Origin: Roseiarcus sp963781895
GTDB lineage: Bacteria > Pseudomonadota > Alphaproteobacteria > Rhizobiales > Beijerinckiaceae
Direction of reading: 5' to 3'
Length of the DNA stretch: 64,000 nucleotides
Assembly (NCBI GenBank): GCA_963781895.1
Contig: CAWAIM010000002.1
Coordinates: 6,426 to 70,425, forward strand
This document shows positions 1 to 9,024 of this stretch, piece by piece. Position numbers and translations under genes: made by a program. A model generated the notes under the pieces. That model did no database searches, was not told where the DNA came from, and saw only the letters and a program-made list of their open reading frames with translations. Each line of letters opens with the position of its first letter. The stretch's first letter is position 1.

Positions 1-453
1 GATCGAGCGGCCGTTGCTCATCGGATAGTAGACCATCGCCCGCAAGACGCCCTTGGGATCGATGAAGAATGTGGCGCGCACCGCCGACGTGTCGCTCGCG
101 CCGGGCTGAATCATGCCGTAGGCGTGCGCCACCTTCATCGACAGGTCTTCGATGACCGGAAACGGGATGTCGATCCCGAACTTTTCCTTGATGTTCCGGA
201 CCCAGGCGATATGCGCGAAGTTGCTGTCGATCGACAGACCGAGGAGCTCGCAGTTCAGCTTTTGGAATTGCGGATAGGCCTTGGCGAAGGCCATGAACTC
301 GGTGGTGCAGACCGGCGTAAAGTCGGCCGGATGCGAAAACAGAACCAGCCACTTTCCCTGGTAGTCGGCCAGCTTGCGCATTCCGTGCGTCGTCTTCGCG
401 TCGAAATCGGGGGCCGGCTCATTCAGGCGCGGCAGAATAGGAGTGTCGGTCAT
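1..453 (-). CDS. 1-Cys peroxiredoxin (AhpC/TSA, Prx6-like), 3' end outside window
   Basis: Thiol peroxidase that reduces hydrogen peroxide and organic hydroperoxides in the cytoplasm. The first 151 residues are in the window and the C-terminus runs off the left edge. The peroxidatic cysteine is Cys49 in HPADFTPVCTTEF; the histidine-containing, threonine-flanked form of this motif is typical of the Prx6/1-Cys group. The ATG at 451-453 is preceded by a GAGG ribosome site. It is followed upstream, on the same strand, by an OsmC-family gene, so the two form an oxidative-defence pair. Family assignment is firm; 1-Cys status is inferred because the C-terminal half cannot be inspected. Confidence 0.93.
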   Translation of the reverse strand, partial: MTDTPILPRLNEPAPDFDAKTTHGMRKLADYQGKWLVLFSHPADFTPVCTTEFMAFAKAYPQFQKLNCELLGLSIDSNFAHIAWVRNIKEKFGIDIPFPVIEDLSMKVAHAYGMIQPGASDTSAVRATFFIDPKGVLRAMVYYPMSNGRSI

Positions 454-523
454 CTGTTGGTCCTCGTGAAGCGCTGCGTTGTTGAACAATGGTATGCCGA
501 GACCGTTCCGAGCATACGGCCGT

Positions 524-946
524 TCAGGATTTTCGTCTGATCGAACCTTCCAGCTTTGTCGCCTGCGCGACCGTGTTGGAGATGGTGCCGTATTTGAGAA
601 CGTTGATGTGCAGCAACGCCAGGCGCCGGTCGCTTTCTTCAGTGTCGACGATCAGTTCATAGTTCACCGACGCCATTTTTGGCGGCGCGTCCTCGCGGAC
701 GCCATGCAATCGCACTTCGACGCCGCGCAGGTTGAATTTCAGCATCGGCGTAGCGCGCTCGATTCCCTTGATCATGCACGCGGCTATGGACGCGAGGAAC
801 AACTCGGCCGGATTGAAGGCGTCCTGCCGGCCGGCGATGTCCGTATCGAGGACGATTTCGGCGCCTTTTGTGCGCGCAACGCTGCCGTGGGCATCGACGC
901 GGCGTGCGCAAACGTCATAGGTCAGGCGCGCAATTGGTTCGGTCAC
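524..946 (-). CDS. OsmC family protein
   Basis: A 140-residue OsmC/Ohr-fold protein, a family of thiol-dependent peroxidases for organic hydroperoxides. The N-terminal active-site cysteine is Cys57 (LASIAACMIKG). The second cysteine of classical OsmC/Ohr proteins is absent: the corresponding C-terminal segment reads KYGTISNTVAQATKLEG, as in a common OsmC-like subfamily, so a peroxidase activity is not certain. I chose the GTG at 944-946 because it follows a GGGGATT ribosome site and starts right before the conserved strand; the longer reading to 1048 adds only low-complexity Arg-rich sequence. It lies 70 bases upstream of the peroxiredoxin on the same strand. Confidence 0.85.
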   Translation of the reverse strand: MTEPIARLTYDVCARRVDAHGSVARTKGAEIVLDTDIAGRQDAFNPAELFLASIAACMIKGIERATPMLKFNLRGVEVRLHGVREDAPPKMASVNYELIVDTEESDRRLALLHINVLKYGTISNTVAQATKLEGSIRRKS

Positions 947-1064
947 CGCCGGAATCCCCTTTTTGCCTATTCGACACGAACGCGTGTCGGCGCACTCAGC
1001 AACACCCGCCCGCGCTTTGCGCCGCGCCCTCGAGCGACGACGGATCACCCTTCACCTGGAAACC

Positions 1065-1127
1065 CTAGCGGGCCCACTTGCTGATGCCGCCTTCCATGTT
1101 CGCGACCATGTCGAACCCTTTGAACAT
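1065..1127 (-). pseudogene. C-terminal remnant of a rhodanese domain
   Basis: A 20-codon fragment reads MFKGFDMVANMEGGISKWAR then stop. It matches the last strand and helix of single-domain rhodaneses (GFDVxNMEGGIxxW). The catalytic cysteine loop that should lie upstream is not found in any frame, so this looks like a leftover of a deleted gene. The match is short but distinctive. Confidence 0.5.
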
Positions 1128-1538
1128 AAGGAATTAGCAAAACGGCGTGAAGATTCCCAAGCCGGCGGCCGCGATATGGCCACGCACTTCGCGCCTCCCA
1201 GCCATTGCGGCGCGCTGCGGCCGAAGGCGCATATGACGAAGCAGGCATATACTAGATAGAGAATATCAAGCAAGGTAGTTTATGCCCAATCTCCGCTCCG
1301 GCGCTTCGCCGACATAGGATCCGACGGCGCCCGGCTGACGACCCGAACCGTGGTCCGATCGCGCGAGAAACTTGGCTCGATGAGCCGATGCGATCCATGA
1401 CATGGATCAATCCGCGAACCGGATCGGCTTGGGACGCCGCGGAAGGAGTTCGACGCCGCCGCCAGGAAGGAGCGCCGAATCGCCCGGCGGCCCATATATT
1501 CCGTTGCGAGGATATGCGTATTGGGGTACATACGGCGC
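1128..1538. other. Intergenic region between rhodanese remnant and arsR
   Basis: About 410 bases without a supportable gene. The only signals I see are two inverted repeats just before arsR (listed separately). A minus-strand reading at 1200-1273 gives a short hydrophobic stretch but shows no recognisable domain. Confidence 0.4.
1493..1534 (+). promoter_or_regulatory. Candidate ArsR operator: two adjacent inverted repeats
   Basis: Positions 1493-1516 form an imperfect inverted repeat (CATATATTCC, then GAGGATATG). Positions 1517-1534 form a second one with perfect 5-base arms, CGTAT and ATACG. Both end within 5 bases of the arsR start. ArsR/SmtB repressors typically bind AT-containing dyads overlapping their own promoter, so autoregulation is likely; the sites are inferred from symmetry only. 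Confidence 0.4.
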
Positions 1539-1916
1539 ATGAAAGAGCGAACTGTGGTGTTTTCGGCGCTCTCGGAGCCGCTACGGCTGCGGTGCCTGGC
1601 GCTCATGTCCGCCCGCGGCGAGGTCTGCGTTTGCCAACTGACCCACGCGCTGGAGGCTTCGCAGCCCAGCGTGTCCAAGCACCTGGCGGTTCTGCGCGAG
1701 GCCGGTCTGGTCGAACAGCGACGGGCCGCGCAATGGATTCTCTATCGGATCGCCGATCTCCCGGATTGGGCGCAGGCCGTCGTCGACGGAGCGCTGGCGG
1801 GAATCGAAGCCGAGCCGCAGCATCGTGACGACCTGCGGCGCATGGAGACGGCGCCGGGCGGTCCGCCTCTTTCGGCGTCTCGATCGCAGGTCGGGGTCAC
1901 GGAGAACCGCATATGA
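1539..1916 (+). CDS. arsR: ArsR/SmtB-family metalloregulator
   Basis: Winged-helix repressor of 125 residues that should control the downstream arsenic genes and release DNA on binding As(III). The helix-turn-helix lies around residues 40-65 (ASQPSVSKHLAVLREAGLV). Just before it is the ELCVCDL-type metal-binding segment, here GEVCVCQL, with the vicinal Cys pair that senses arsenite in ArsR. ATG 1539 is preferred over TTG 1521, which has no ribosome site. Its stop overlaps the next start by four bases (ATGA), so translation is coupled. Confidence 0.9.
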   Translation: MKERTVVFSALSEPLRLRCLALMSARGEVCVCQLTHALEASQPSVSKHLAVLREAGLVEQRRAAQWILYRIADLPDWAQAVVDGALAGIEAEPQHRDDLRRMETAPGGPPLSASRSQVGVTENRI

Positions 1917-2332
1917 CCGAAATGATCCCCTCCATCGAGGAGTTCCATATCAGCTTGCGTGTCGCTGATCTGGCGGCGAGTTCGGCGTTCTACGCCGCCC
2001 TTTTTGGCGTGCCGCCGAAAGACAGCACGAGCCGCTACACGACGTTTGTCGTGCCGAGCTTGCGGCTCAATTTTGTTCTGCTGGTCAATGACAAGGGCGC
2101 GGCCCTCGATACCTACAGCCTCTATCACATGGGCTTGGGCGTGGCCGATCGCGCCGCGGTGGTCGAAAGCTTTCACCGTGCGCGCGCGGCCGGCGCCGAG
2201 ATCGTCAAACCGCCGCGCACCACCTGGCGCGGCACCCCCTTGCACGAACTTTGGCTGCGCGACCCCACCGGCTATCTGCTTGAAATTTATGCCCGGCTGA
2301 CCGCCGAGGAACTTGCCGAGGCGCCAGTCTGA
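1913..2332 (+). CDS. VOC (glyoxalase/bleomycin-resistance) family protein in ars operon
   Basis: A 139-residue vicinal-oxygen-chelate protein with two beta-alpha-beta modules. Likely metal ligands are His12, His72 (YHMGLGV) and Glu124 (GYLLEIYARL). Its position between arsR and arsC suggests ArsI, the C-As lyase that demethylates organoarsenicals. However, ArsI binds arsenic through adjacent cysteines and this protein has no cysteine at all, so C-As lyase activity is unlikely. Another dioxygenase- or glyoxalase-type reaction, or a binding role, is possible. It overlaps arsR by four bases and is followed after 95 bases by arsC. Confidence 0.8.
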   Translation: MTEMIPSIEEFHISLRVADLAASSAFYAALFGVPPKDSTSRYTTFVVPSLRLNFVLLVNDKGAALDTYSLYHMGLGVADRAAVVESFHRARAAGAEIVKPPRTTWRGTPLHELWLRDPTGYLLEIYARLTAEELAEAPV

Positions 2333-2427
2333 CAAAGAGCCGACGTTCCTCGTGTCGGAGGCCGGAGTTTAAACTTCCTGCTCAGAGCCCCGCGCTTCGA
2401 AATCGTCGCCGCAAGCGAGCCTTCGCC

Positions 2428-2850
2428 GTGAATATCGTCATCCATCACAATCCCGACTGCGGCGCGTCGCGGAACGTTCTGGCGATTATCGAAGCGGCGG
2501 GATATCAGCCGACAGTGATCGAATATCTGAAAACCGGCTGGACCCGGGGGCAATTGCTCGCTCTCTTTGCTGTGGCGGATTTGACGCCGCGCGCGGCTCT
2601 GCGTGAAACCAAGTCCCCGGCAAAGGAATTGGGGCTGCTTGAAGCTGGAATCGATGACGAGACGCTCCTCGCCGCGATGGCCGCGCATCCGATCCTCGTG
2701 AACCGGCCTATTGTCTGCACGCGAAAGGGGGCGCGCTTGTGCCGGCCGAGCCAAACTGTGCTCGATCTGCTCGACCGCCTTCCGCCCGGCCCCCTGCACA
2801 AGGAAGACGGCGCGCTGCTGATCGACTCGGAGGGCCGACGCGTTGGCTGA
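2428..2850 (+). CDS. arsC: Glutaredoxin-coupled arsenate reductase
   Basis: Reduces As(V) to As(III) with glutathione and glutaredoxin. The protein has 140 residues, the normal length for the ArsC/Spx fold. Catalytic Cys11 sits in HHNPDCGASRN, and the anion-binding arginines are in LRETKSPAKELGL, NRPIV and KGARLCRP. It starts with GTG at 2428. Its end overlaps the arsH start by eight bases. Reduction to arsenite is only protective if arsenite is exported or sequestered; no pump gene is next to it. Confidence 0.93.
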   Translation: MNIVIHHNPDCGASRNVLAIIEAAGYQPTVIEYLKTGWTRGQLLALFAVADLTPRAALRETKSPAKELGLLEAGIDDETLLAAMAAHPILVNRPIVCTRKGARLCRPSQTVLDLLDRLPPGPLHKEDGALLIDSEGRRVG

Positions 2851-3562
2851 ACCGTTCGATTCGACGCCGAATCTTGACGAGGCCTGTTTTCAGCCGATCG
2901 CTGACGAGCGCCTCGATGTGTCTCGCGCCGCGCATCCGCCGCGCATCCTGCTGCTCTATGGCTCGGTTCGGAAGCGTTCATTCAGCCGGCTGGTGACGGA
3001 GGAGGCCGCGCGCATCCTTCATCGCCTCGGCGCCGAAACACGGGTTTTCAATCCTTCCGGCCTGCCGTTGCCCGACGATGCGGATGCGTCGCATCCCAAG
3101 GTCCAGGAACTGCGTGATCTGGTGACCTGGTGCGAAGGCATGGTCTGGTGCTCGCCCGAGCGCCACGGGGCGATGACCGGCATCATGAAGGCGCAGATCG
3201 ATTGGATACCTCTGGCGATCGGGGCGGTGCGGCCGACGCAGGGCAAGACCCTGGCCGTGATGCAGGTGTCCGGCGGTTCGCAGAGCTTCAATGCCGTCAA
3301 TCAGTTGCGCATTCTGGGCCGCTGGATGCGGCTGATCACCATTCCGAACCAGTCCTCGGTCGCCAAGGCGTTCTCCGAATTTGACGAGAACGATCGGATG
3401 AAGCCGTCATCCTATTACGACAGGATCGTGGATGTGATGGAAGAGCTGACCAAGTTCACCCTGCTGACGCGCGACCGGGCGGACTATCTTGTCGACCGCT
3501 ACAGCGAGCGGAAGGAAAATGCGGAACAATTGTCCAGACGCGTGAACCAGCGTTCGATTTGA
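2843..3562 (+). CDS. arsH: ArsH, NADPH-dependent FMN organoarsenical oxidase
   Basis: A 239-residue flavodoxin-like protein. ArsH oxidises trivalent methylated or aromatic arsenicals to the less toxic pentavalent form. The FMN-binding loop is at about residues 39-47 (YGSVRKRSFS). The ArsH signature SPERHGAMTGIMKAQIDWI is near residue 110, and the C-terminal part is rich in charged residues as usual. The start appears to be TTG at 2843, inside the end of arsC; an ATG does not occur before the conserved core. It is the last gene of the ars operon. Confidence 0.92.
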   Translation: MAEPFDSTPNLDEACFQPIADERLDVSRAAHPPRILLLYGSVRKRSFSRLVTEEAARILHRLGAETRVFNPSGLPLPDDADASHPKVQELRDLVTWCEGMVWCSPERHGAMTGIMKAQIDWIPLAIGAVRPTQGKTLAVMQVSGGSQSFNAVNQLRILGRWMRLITIPNQSSVAKAFSEFDENDRMKPSSYYDRIVDVMEELTKFTLLTRDRADYLVDRYSERKENAEQLSRRVNQRSI

Positions 3563-4166
3563 ACGCGTTGAGACCTGCTCGCCGCGATGTGGGCGAAATC
3601 GGCGCCGACCGGGTTGTTTGGGCGTTATTGGGACAAGCCAGAGGCGTCGGGATTTCGAACCTGACGGCTTGGTCGGAGAAGATGGAGCGCGACCGGAAAC
3701 GAGCGTCGCGCAGTCGCCGATCGGAGCGTGAGCTGCGATTTTGGGCGCTTCGGGCGCCGCGCGTTTAGGTGACAGTGCGCTTTTTGCCTCTGGCGCGGCG
3801 ATGGATGACATTCCGTCGTGACGGCGCGGGCGACGGGGCAGTCTGTCTCTCCGTCGCATCCGCCCAGTCGCCCCCTTGGCTCGGGTCCGCGCTCGAGCGG
3901 CTGGAGCGGGCGGCGGGTTTTGGCTTCGAGCGCCGCGAGGAAGCCTTGCGAGCCGATCGGCCGATCGACGGTTGCGGCCCTCGGCCGGCGCGCGGTCGCC
4001 GCGTCGTCCTGCCCTCCTTCCAGCAGATCGGCGAAGCGAGGCCGGCGCCGATTAAATGCGCTGTCATCGAGCGGGCGGGGGCGCTCTCTCGCCATCCTCC
4101 GAGTACATTGACGCCGCCCTGCTTTCTCGGCGAGGTTACAGCCATCACTCTTCGGGCGAGGCGCCA
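3563..4166. other. Intergenic region after the ars operon
   Basis: About 600 bases with long open frames on both strands but no recognisable protein. The readings are Arg/Pro/Ala-rich, as expected from GC-rich noncoding DNA. I see no tRNA or clear terminator; a T-loop-like word near 3650 does not fold into a tRNA. Confidence 0.4.
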
Positions 4167-5159
4167 ATGTCCGCGTGGTTTCCTTCTTCGTATATGGCTA
4201 GGCGCGGTGTCGCGAGGGGAATCGCCGGGGCGACGCATCATCTGACGGAGGCGGCCCAGGGCTCTTATCAATATGTCTATGGCCCCTACGCCGCGCCGGT
4301 CCTGACCATTGCGCCGGGCGACGTGGTGGTCGCCGAAACGCTCGATGCTTTTGGCGGCGCAATCAAATCGATCGACGACCGACCCTCGCAGAAGCTGAAC
4401 ATGCCGTTCGTCAATCCGCAGAATGGCCCGATATTCGTGCAGGGCGCGGAAAAGGGCGACGTCCTTTGCGTGCGCATCGACAAGATCGTCCCGCGCGGCC
4501 CGCAGCCCGCGGGGACCTCGGCTCTCATACCGGAATTCGGCGGCCTTGTTGGGAACGCCGGCACGCCGATGCTCAACGCGCCCCTGCCAGAGCGGGTGAT
4601 GAAATACGAAGTGACCGAAACGGGGGTTCGCTTCAACGACAGAATCACGCTGCCTTTTGAACCATTCATCGGCACGCTCGGCGTAAGCCCCCAGATCGAG
4701 GCCGTGCTTTCGCTGCAGCCCGACTACTGGGGCGGCAACATGGACCTTCCCGATGTCGCGCCGGGCGCTATCGCTTACTTTCCAGTGCAGACCAAGGGAG
4801 CGTATCTCTACCTCGGCGACTGCCATGGCCGGCAAGGCGATGGCGAACTGTGCGGCGTAGCGGTCGAAATCCCGTCAACCACGACGATACAGGTCGATCT
4901 CATCAAGTCGTGGGCGATCAACTGGCCGCGTCTCGAGAACGAGCATTTCCTGATGACGGCCGGTTCGGCGCGTCCGATGGAGGACGCGGCGCGGATCGCC
5001 TATCGCGAGCTGATCCGCTGGTTGGTCGCCGACTACGGCTTCGACGAAATTGAGGCGTATTTCCTGCTCACACAGGCGGGCAAGCTGCGCGTCGGAAACA
5101 TGGTCGACCCCAAATATACGCTGGGCGCTTCGATCCTAAAAAAATACCTGCCGTCGTAA
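4167..5159 (+). CDS. Acetamidase/formamidase family amidohydrolase
   Basis: A 330-residue FmdA_AmdA-family protein that hydrolyses short aliphatic amides such as formamide or acetamide to the acid and ammonia. The family blocks are intact: GDVVVAETLDAFGG, a central EFGGLVGNAGTP segment, and the metal-binding LGDCHGRQGDGELCG block around residue 220. ATG 4167 follows GGGCGAGG. The downstream SDR gene is 27 bases away on the same strand, so a two-gene operon is likely. The exact amide is unknown; formamide use would suit a one-carbon metaboliser, but that is inference. Confidence 0.87.
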   Translation: MSAWFPSSYMARRGVARGIAGATHHLTEAAQGSYQYVYGPYAAPVLTIAPGDVVVAETLDAFGGAIKSIDDRPSQKLNMPFVNPQNGPIFVQGAEKGDVLCVRIDKIVPRGPQPAGTSALIPEFGGLVGNAGTPMLNAPLPERVMKYEVTETGVRFNDRITLPFEPFIGTLGVSPQIEAVLSLQPDYWGGNMDLPDVAPGAIAYFPVQTKGAYLYLGDCHGRQGDGELCGVAVEIPSTTTIQVDLIKSWAINWPRLENEHFLMTAGSARPMEDAARIAYRELIRWLVADYGFDEIEAYFLLTQAGKLRVGNMVDPKYTLGASILKKYLPS

Positions 5160-5186
5160 TGAACCAGATGCGAATGGAATAGAGAA

Positions 5187-5948
5187 ATGGATCTTGGATT
5201 GAAGGGCCTTCGGGCGGTTGTCACAGGCGGCAGCAAAGGCATAGGACGGCGCGTCGCTGAAATATTCGCCCAGGAGGGCGCGAGCGTCGCGATCTGCGCC
5301 CGCAACGCCAATGAAGTGGAAGCGACCGTTCAGGTGTTAAAGGCCAAGGGCGTCCAGGCCTTCGGCGCCGCCGTCGACGTTGCGGACAAACCCGCGCTCG
5401 AGCGTTTTGTCGGCGACAGCGCCGCCGCGCTCGGCGGGATCGACATTCTCGTAGCCAATGTCTCGGCGCTCGCCGTAGAGGACAACGAGGAAGCCTGGCA
5501 AAAGGCTTTCGAAACCGACATGATGCACACGGTGCGCGCGGTGAACGCCGCTCTCCCCCATCTCGAAAAGTCCAAACATCCGGCGATCGTGATCATCTCG
5601 TCGGTCTCGGGACGTGAGGTTGATTTCAGCGGTCCCGCTTACGGCGCCTTCAAGGCGGCGCTGGTCCATTACGGGCAGCGGCTCGCTTATCAGTTCGCGC
5701 CCAAGATGATCCGGGTGAACTCGGTCTCGCCCGGCAACACCTATTTCGAAGGGGGCGTCTGGCAACATATCGAAAAGAATCTCCCCGACCTGTTCGCGCA
5801 GACGCTTGCTCTGAACCCCACCGGCCGCATGGCGACGCCGGAAGAGATCGGTCGCGGCGTGGTCTTTCTCGCGAGCCCGGCATCGAGTTTCACGACCGGC
5901 ACGAATCTCGTCATTGACGGAGCCCTGACCCGCGGCGTGCAGCTATAA
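5187..5948 (+). CDS. SDR-family NAD(P)-dependent oxidoreductase
   Basis: A classical short-chain dehydrogenase of 253 residues. The nucleotide-binding motif is TGGSKGIG at residues 13-20. The NNAG equivalent is VANVS near residue 89, the catalytic serine lies in the SSVSG block (139-142), and the catalytic pair is Tyr152/Lys156 (YGAFK). The C-terminal DGALTRG tail is typical of 3-oxoacyl-ACP-reductase-like members. The substrate cannot be deduced. It probably shares a transcript with the acetamidase. Confidence 0.9.
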   Translation: MDLGLKGLRAVVTGGSKGIGRRVAEIFAQEGASVAICARNANEVEATVQVLKAKGVQAFGAAVDVADKPALERFVGDSAAALGGIDILVANVSALAVEDNEEAWQKAFETDMMHTVRAVNAALPHLEKSKHPAIVIISSVSGREVDFSGPAYGAFKAALVHYGQRLAYQFAPKMIRVNSVSPGNTYFEGGVWQHIEKNLPDLFAQTLALNPTGRMATPEEIGRGVVFLASPASSFTTGTNLVIDGALTRGVQL

Positions 5949-6123
5949 TCGCGCAGCCGGCGCAGGCCACGGGCGCGAATTCTCCGCAACAAACGCCGGC
6001 AGGGCGCGGCGCTCGCGGGCGTTGGTGACAGCGCACCGTAATTGGTAATTGGCCGTAATTGCGTAATCGCGGCGAGTTTGCGGCCTACCGGCGCCACCCT
6101 CCAGCCTCCCTCCCGGACAGCCC

Positions 6124-7302
6124 CTACCGCCTCAGCGCCTCCAGCACCTTCGCCGAAGCCCGGCCGTTGACCGGCATGCCCTGCTTCTGCTCGAAATCGG
6201 CGATCGCCTGTTTGGTCTTGGTTCCGATCGCGCCGTCCGGCTCGCCGACGTCGTAGCCGCGCCTGGCGAGCAGCGTCTGCAGTTCGCGCCGCCCGGCCCG
6301 GGACAGTCCTGGATCGTCGGTCGGCCAGGGGGTGACGATGCCCGGCCCGCCGGCGAGCCGGTCGGCGAGCACGCAGGCCGCAAGCGTATAGGATTCGGCG
6401 GCGTTGTAGGAATAGACGACGTCGAAATTCCGCGTCACCAGAAAGGCCGGCCCATTGGGTCCGGCGGGCAACAGCAGTCCGGCCTCGCCGCTGCCGAGCG
6501 AGCGGCCGTCGACGCGGGTCAGCCCCCGCGCCGCCCAGGACGACATCGGCAGTTTGGCCTTGCGTCCCGAAACGCCCGAATAGCCTGGCGGCAGCTTCAC
6601 TTCGAAGCCCCACGGAACGCCGGAGCGCCAGCCGGCCTTGGCGAGGTAATGCGCGCTCGAGCCGAGCGCGTCGGCGGCCGAGTCGACGATGTCGCGCCGG
6701 CCGTCGCCGTCGAAGTCGACGGCCAGGCGCAGAAAGGTCGAGGGCATGAACTGGGTCTGGCCGAACGCTCCCGCCCAGGATCCGGTCAGCTTCTCGGCCG
6801 GGACGTCGCCATGATCGATGATCTTCAGCGTCGCCATCAGCTCGGAACGAAAATAACCCGAGCGCTCGCCGAGGCAGGCGAGCGTCGCCAGCGACTGGAC
6901 CAGCGGGCGCTTGCCCATCTCCGTGCCGAAATTCGATTCCACCCCCCAGATCGCCGCCAGCATATAGCGGCTGACGCCATAGGCGTCCTCGGCGCGAGCG
7001 AGCGCGCCGGCGTTTTTGGCCATCGCGGCCTTGCCGTCGGCGACGCGCTCGTCATCGACGAGGGCCGCCATATAGTCCCAGATCGGCGTCTTGAATTCCG
7101 GCTGCTGTTTCTGGAAGTCGAGAACCTTCATGTCGGGCTGCAATCCCCGGAAGGCCGTATCCAGCGTCTGGCTTGAAATCCCTTCGCTGGCGCCCTCCGC
7201 GCTCAGTCTGGCGACGCATTGGGCGAAGTCCGCCCGCGCCGGGCCCGGCGCCAGGAGCGCGGCGGCCGAAGCGGCGAACAAAAACCGGGCGAAGCAATTC
7301 AT
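6124..7302 (-). CDS. Lytic murein transglycosylase (MltB-like) with peptidoglycan-binding domain
   Basis: Periplasmic enzyme that cleaves the MurNAc-GlcNAc bond and forms 1,6-anhydroMurNAc. The 392-residue protein has a signal peptide (residues 1-24, ending PARA), then an SLT-2/MltB catalytic domain. The catalytic Glu122 is in WGVESNFGTEMG, and the family blocks GAFGQTQFMPSTF and DFDGDGRRDI follow. A C-terminal PG_binding_1 domain is at about 330-392. There is no lipobox cysteine after the signal sequence, so it is soluble rather than an outer-membrane lipoprotein. Confidence 0.94.
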   Translation of the reverse strand: MNCFARFLFAASAAALLAPGPARADFAQCVARLSAEGASEGISSQTLDTAFRGLQPDMKVLDFQKQQPEFKTPIWDYMAALVDDERVADGKAAMAKNAGALARAEDAYGVSRYMLAAIWGVESNFGTEMGKRPLVQSLATLACLGERSGYFRSELMATLKIIDHGDVPAEKLTGSWAGAFGQTQFMPSTFLRLAVDFDGDGRRDIVDSAADALGSSAHYLAKAGWRSGVPWGFEVKLPPGYSGVSGRKAKLPMSSWAARGLTRVDGRSLGSGEAGLLLPAGPNGPAFLVTRNFDVVYSYNAAESYTLAACVLADRLAGGPGIVTPWPTDDPGLSRAGRRELQTLLARRGYDVGEPDGAIGTKTKQAIADFEQKQGMPVNGRASAKVLEALRR

Positions 7303-7507
7303 GAACCGATCTTCTGCGATTCGCGCTTTCCCGTCGAGGGCGCGAACCTCGGCTCACGACGCGTCGGGCGCTCTCCGGCGTGACTGCGACTCGGTTCCGC
7401 GCCCCGGGGCGGCGCTTCGACCGCCCCGCGATATGCCCGATGCGGGCCGCGCGCCGATCACCGGGCGCGCGGCTCACTTTCGATGAACCGCGCGAAGCGC
7501 GCTGTGT

Positions 7508-8765
7508 TCAGGTCGCGGCGGCGACACCAGTCGCGCCGCCGGCCTTGCGGCGATAGGCGGCCGCCCCCGCCAGTCCCGCGAAGCCTGTGAGCATCAACGC
7601 CCAGGTTCCCGGTTCGGGAATGGCGGACGGGATCGCGCCTGCTTGGTAGAGATCGGCCAGCGTCGTCGCGCCGGCCGCGCCGCCGAGATAGCCGTCCGGG
7701 CCGGAAACGTGGAAGATATTCTGCAGCGTCGCCAGGTCGGACGAGTGCGTGTAGAGGATGTCGTTCGTGTAGGCGTTGCCTTTGGCGAGCGGCGAGATGA
7801 TGATTTCCGTGCTGGTGAAGCCGTTCGTCGTTCCCGCGTTCGTGTCGCCTTCCGTCTCGTCGTTCCAGATGACGATTTCGCCGTTGTTCTTGAAGGCCTG
7901 CGAAGCTTCGATCTGCGGCACGATCTTCGACAAAAAGTTGTCGCCGAGCGCGATCTGTTCCTGGTCGCTGCCCGCGGCGTAGGTGACCCCATTGTAGGTG
8001 AAGTCGGTCTTCAGCGCCGTATGCATGTCGTTGTACACATCGGGCGTGATCCAATTGTAGCGCGCGACCGAGTTGTCGTTGAGGTCGGTTTGCAGCTGCT
8101 GCAGGGGCGCGTAGTTCTGCGCCTGCGGATTGCTCGACGTCGGGTTGTCGCCGCCGTTGGTGTCGGTAAAGAACACCATCGGGTTATGTTTGGCGGCGTA
8201 ATTGTATTGGTGGCTGCCGTTGTAGGGATTGGTGTAATCGGCGGACGTGCCGGAGAAGCTGGCGAGCGGCACTTCATATTGGCCCTTCGCCGCGACATTG
8301 TTGGTGAGCGTGCCGCCGGCGGAATTGAAGTTTTGCCCGCTGGCGTTGAGGAGGTCCGTGTCCTCCTGATACGATCGCCATGTAAGGCCTTTGGCCGCGA
8401 GCAGCCCACTGAGATTGGGCGCATTGACGATGTTGTTCGGATAGGGATCGTTGTCGTTGAGCGGACCGTGTCAGCCCAGCTTCCGAATAGACGTAGTTTG
8501 GTTCCGAAGGGTGGAGGGTGGTCGACACGTTCTGATAATTGCTGGCGTAAGACGTCATCGCGGCGTTCGGATTGCCGGGCGTCACCAGGCTGTTGATGAA
8601 GGGCGCGGCGGAATTGCCGAAAATCTGATGGACGCCCGTCACCGTGGACGGCTGCGTCCAATTGTGGTTTTCAAGCGGGATGTAGAAAACGTCGCCGATT
8701 TGTTGCGCCTGCGCCGAACTGGCGATGATGAGCGCGAACAGAGAAACACCGATTGTCCTGGTCAT
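7508..8765 (-). CDS. Secreted phosphoesterase (PF04185-like) with PEP-CTERM anchor, frameshifted
   Basis: The N-terminal part has a clean signal peptide (MTRTIGVSLFALIIASSAQA), then DVFYIPLENHNWTQ, the metal-binding start typical of acid phosphatase/phospholipase C-like phosphoesterases. The frame breaks near 8465, after NYVYSEAG. It continues in the next frame with GPLNDNDPYPNN and later VIWNDETEGDTNAG and YTHSSDLATLQNIF. The protein ends in a PEP-CTERM sorting signal: IPEPGTWALMLTGFAGLAG followed by YRRK. This tail is recognised by an exosortase and links the protein to exopolysaccharide-type surface sorting. The single frameshift may be a sequencing error. Confidence 0.8.
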
Positions 8766-8953
8766 GAGGGAACTCCATCTGCGCGCGGCGTCCGCACGCC
8801 GCGCAGCCGTGAGATATGGCTGACGACGGCAAGGCTAACGCGGCGAAGTGACCGTACGTCGCCACTGAGATGACGCCGAGACGAAGAAGGAATGACGGCG
8901 GGATGACGCCGGATCCGCCCGCCCACGCGTCTCGGCGCGGATCCCGCGCGTTG

Positions 8954-8982
8954 TTGACAGCGCTTCCGGTGCGTCGAATATG
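8954..8982 (+). promoter_or_regulatory. Sigma-70-like promoter for DUF1036/pyk
   Basis: TTGACA at 8954-8959, a 17-base spacer and AATATG at 8977-8982. The -35 is a perfect match and the -10 is weak. The -10 would overlap the ATG at 8980, which argues that translation of the next gene starts further downstream. Confidence 0.45.
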
Positions 8983-9024
8983 ACCGGCTCAAGACTGGTG
9001 ACGACGCGCTTCGACGGAGCGGAC

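Noticed and set aside
1913..2332. Assignment as arsI C-As lyase
   Set aside because: The protein has no cysteine and therefore lacks the arsenic-binding pair.
3640..3700. T-loop-like word suggesting a tRNA
   Set aside because: The surrounding bases do not form T-arm, anticodon or acceptor stems.
3625..4167. 180-codon minus-strand frame after the ars operon
   Set aside because: Arg/Pro/Ala-rich without domain, promoter or ribosome site; probably noncoding.
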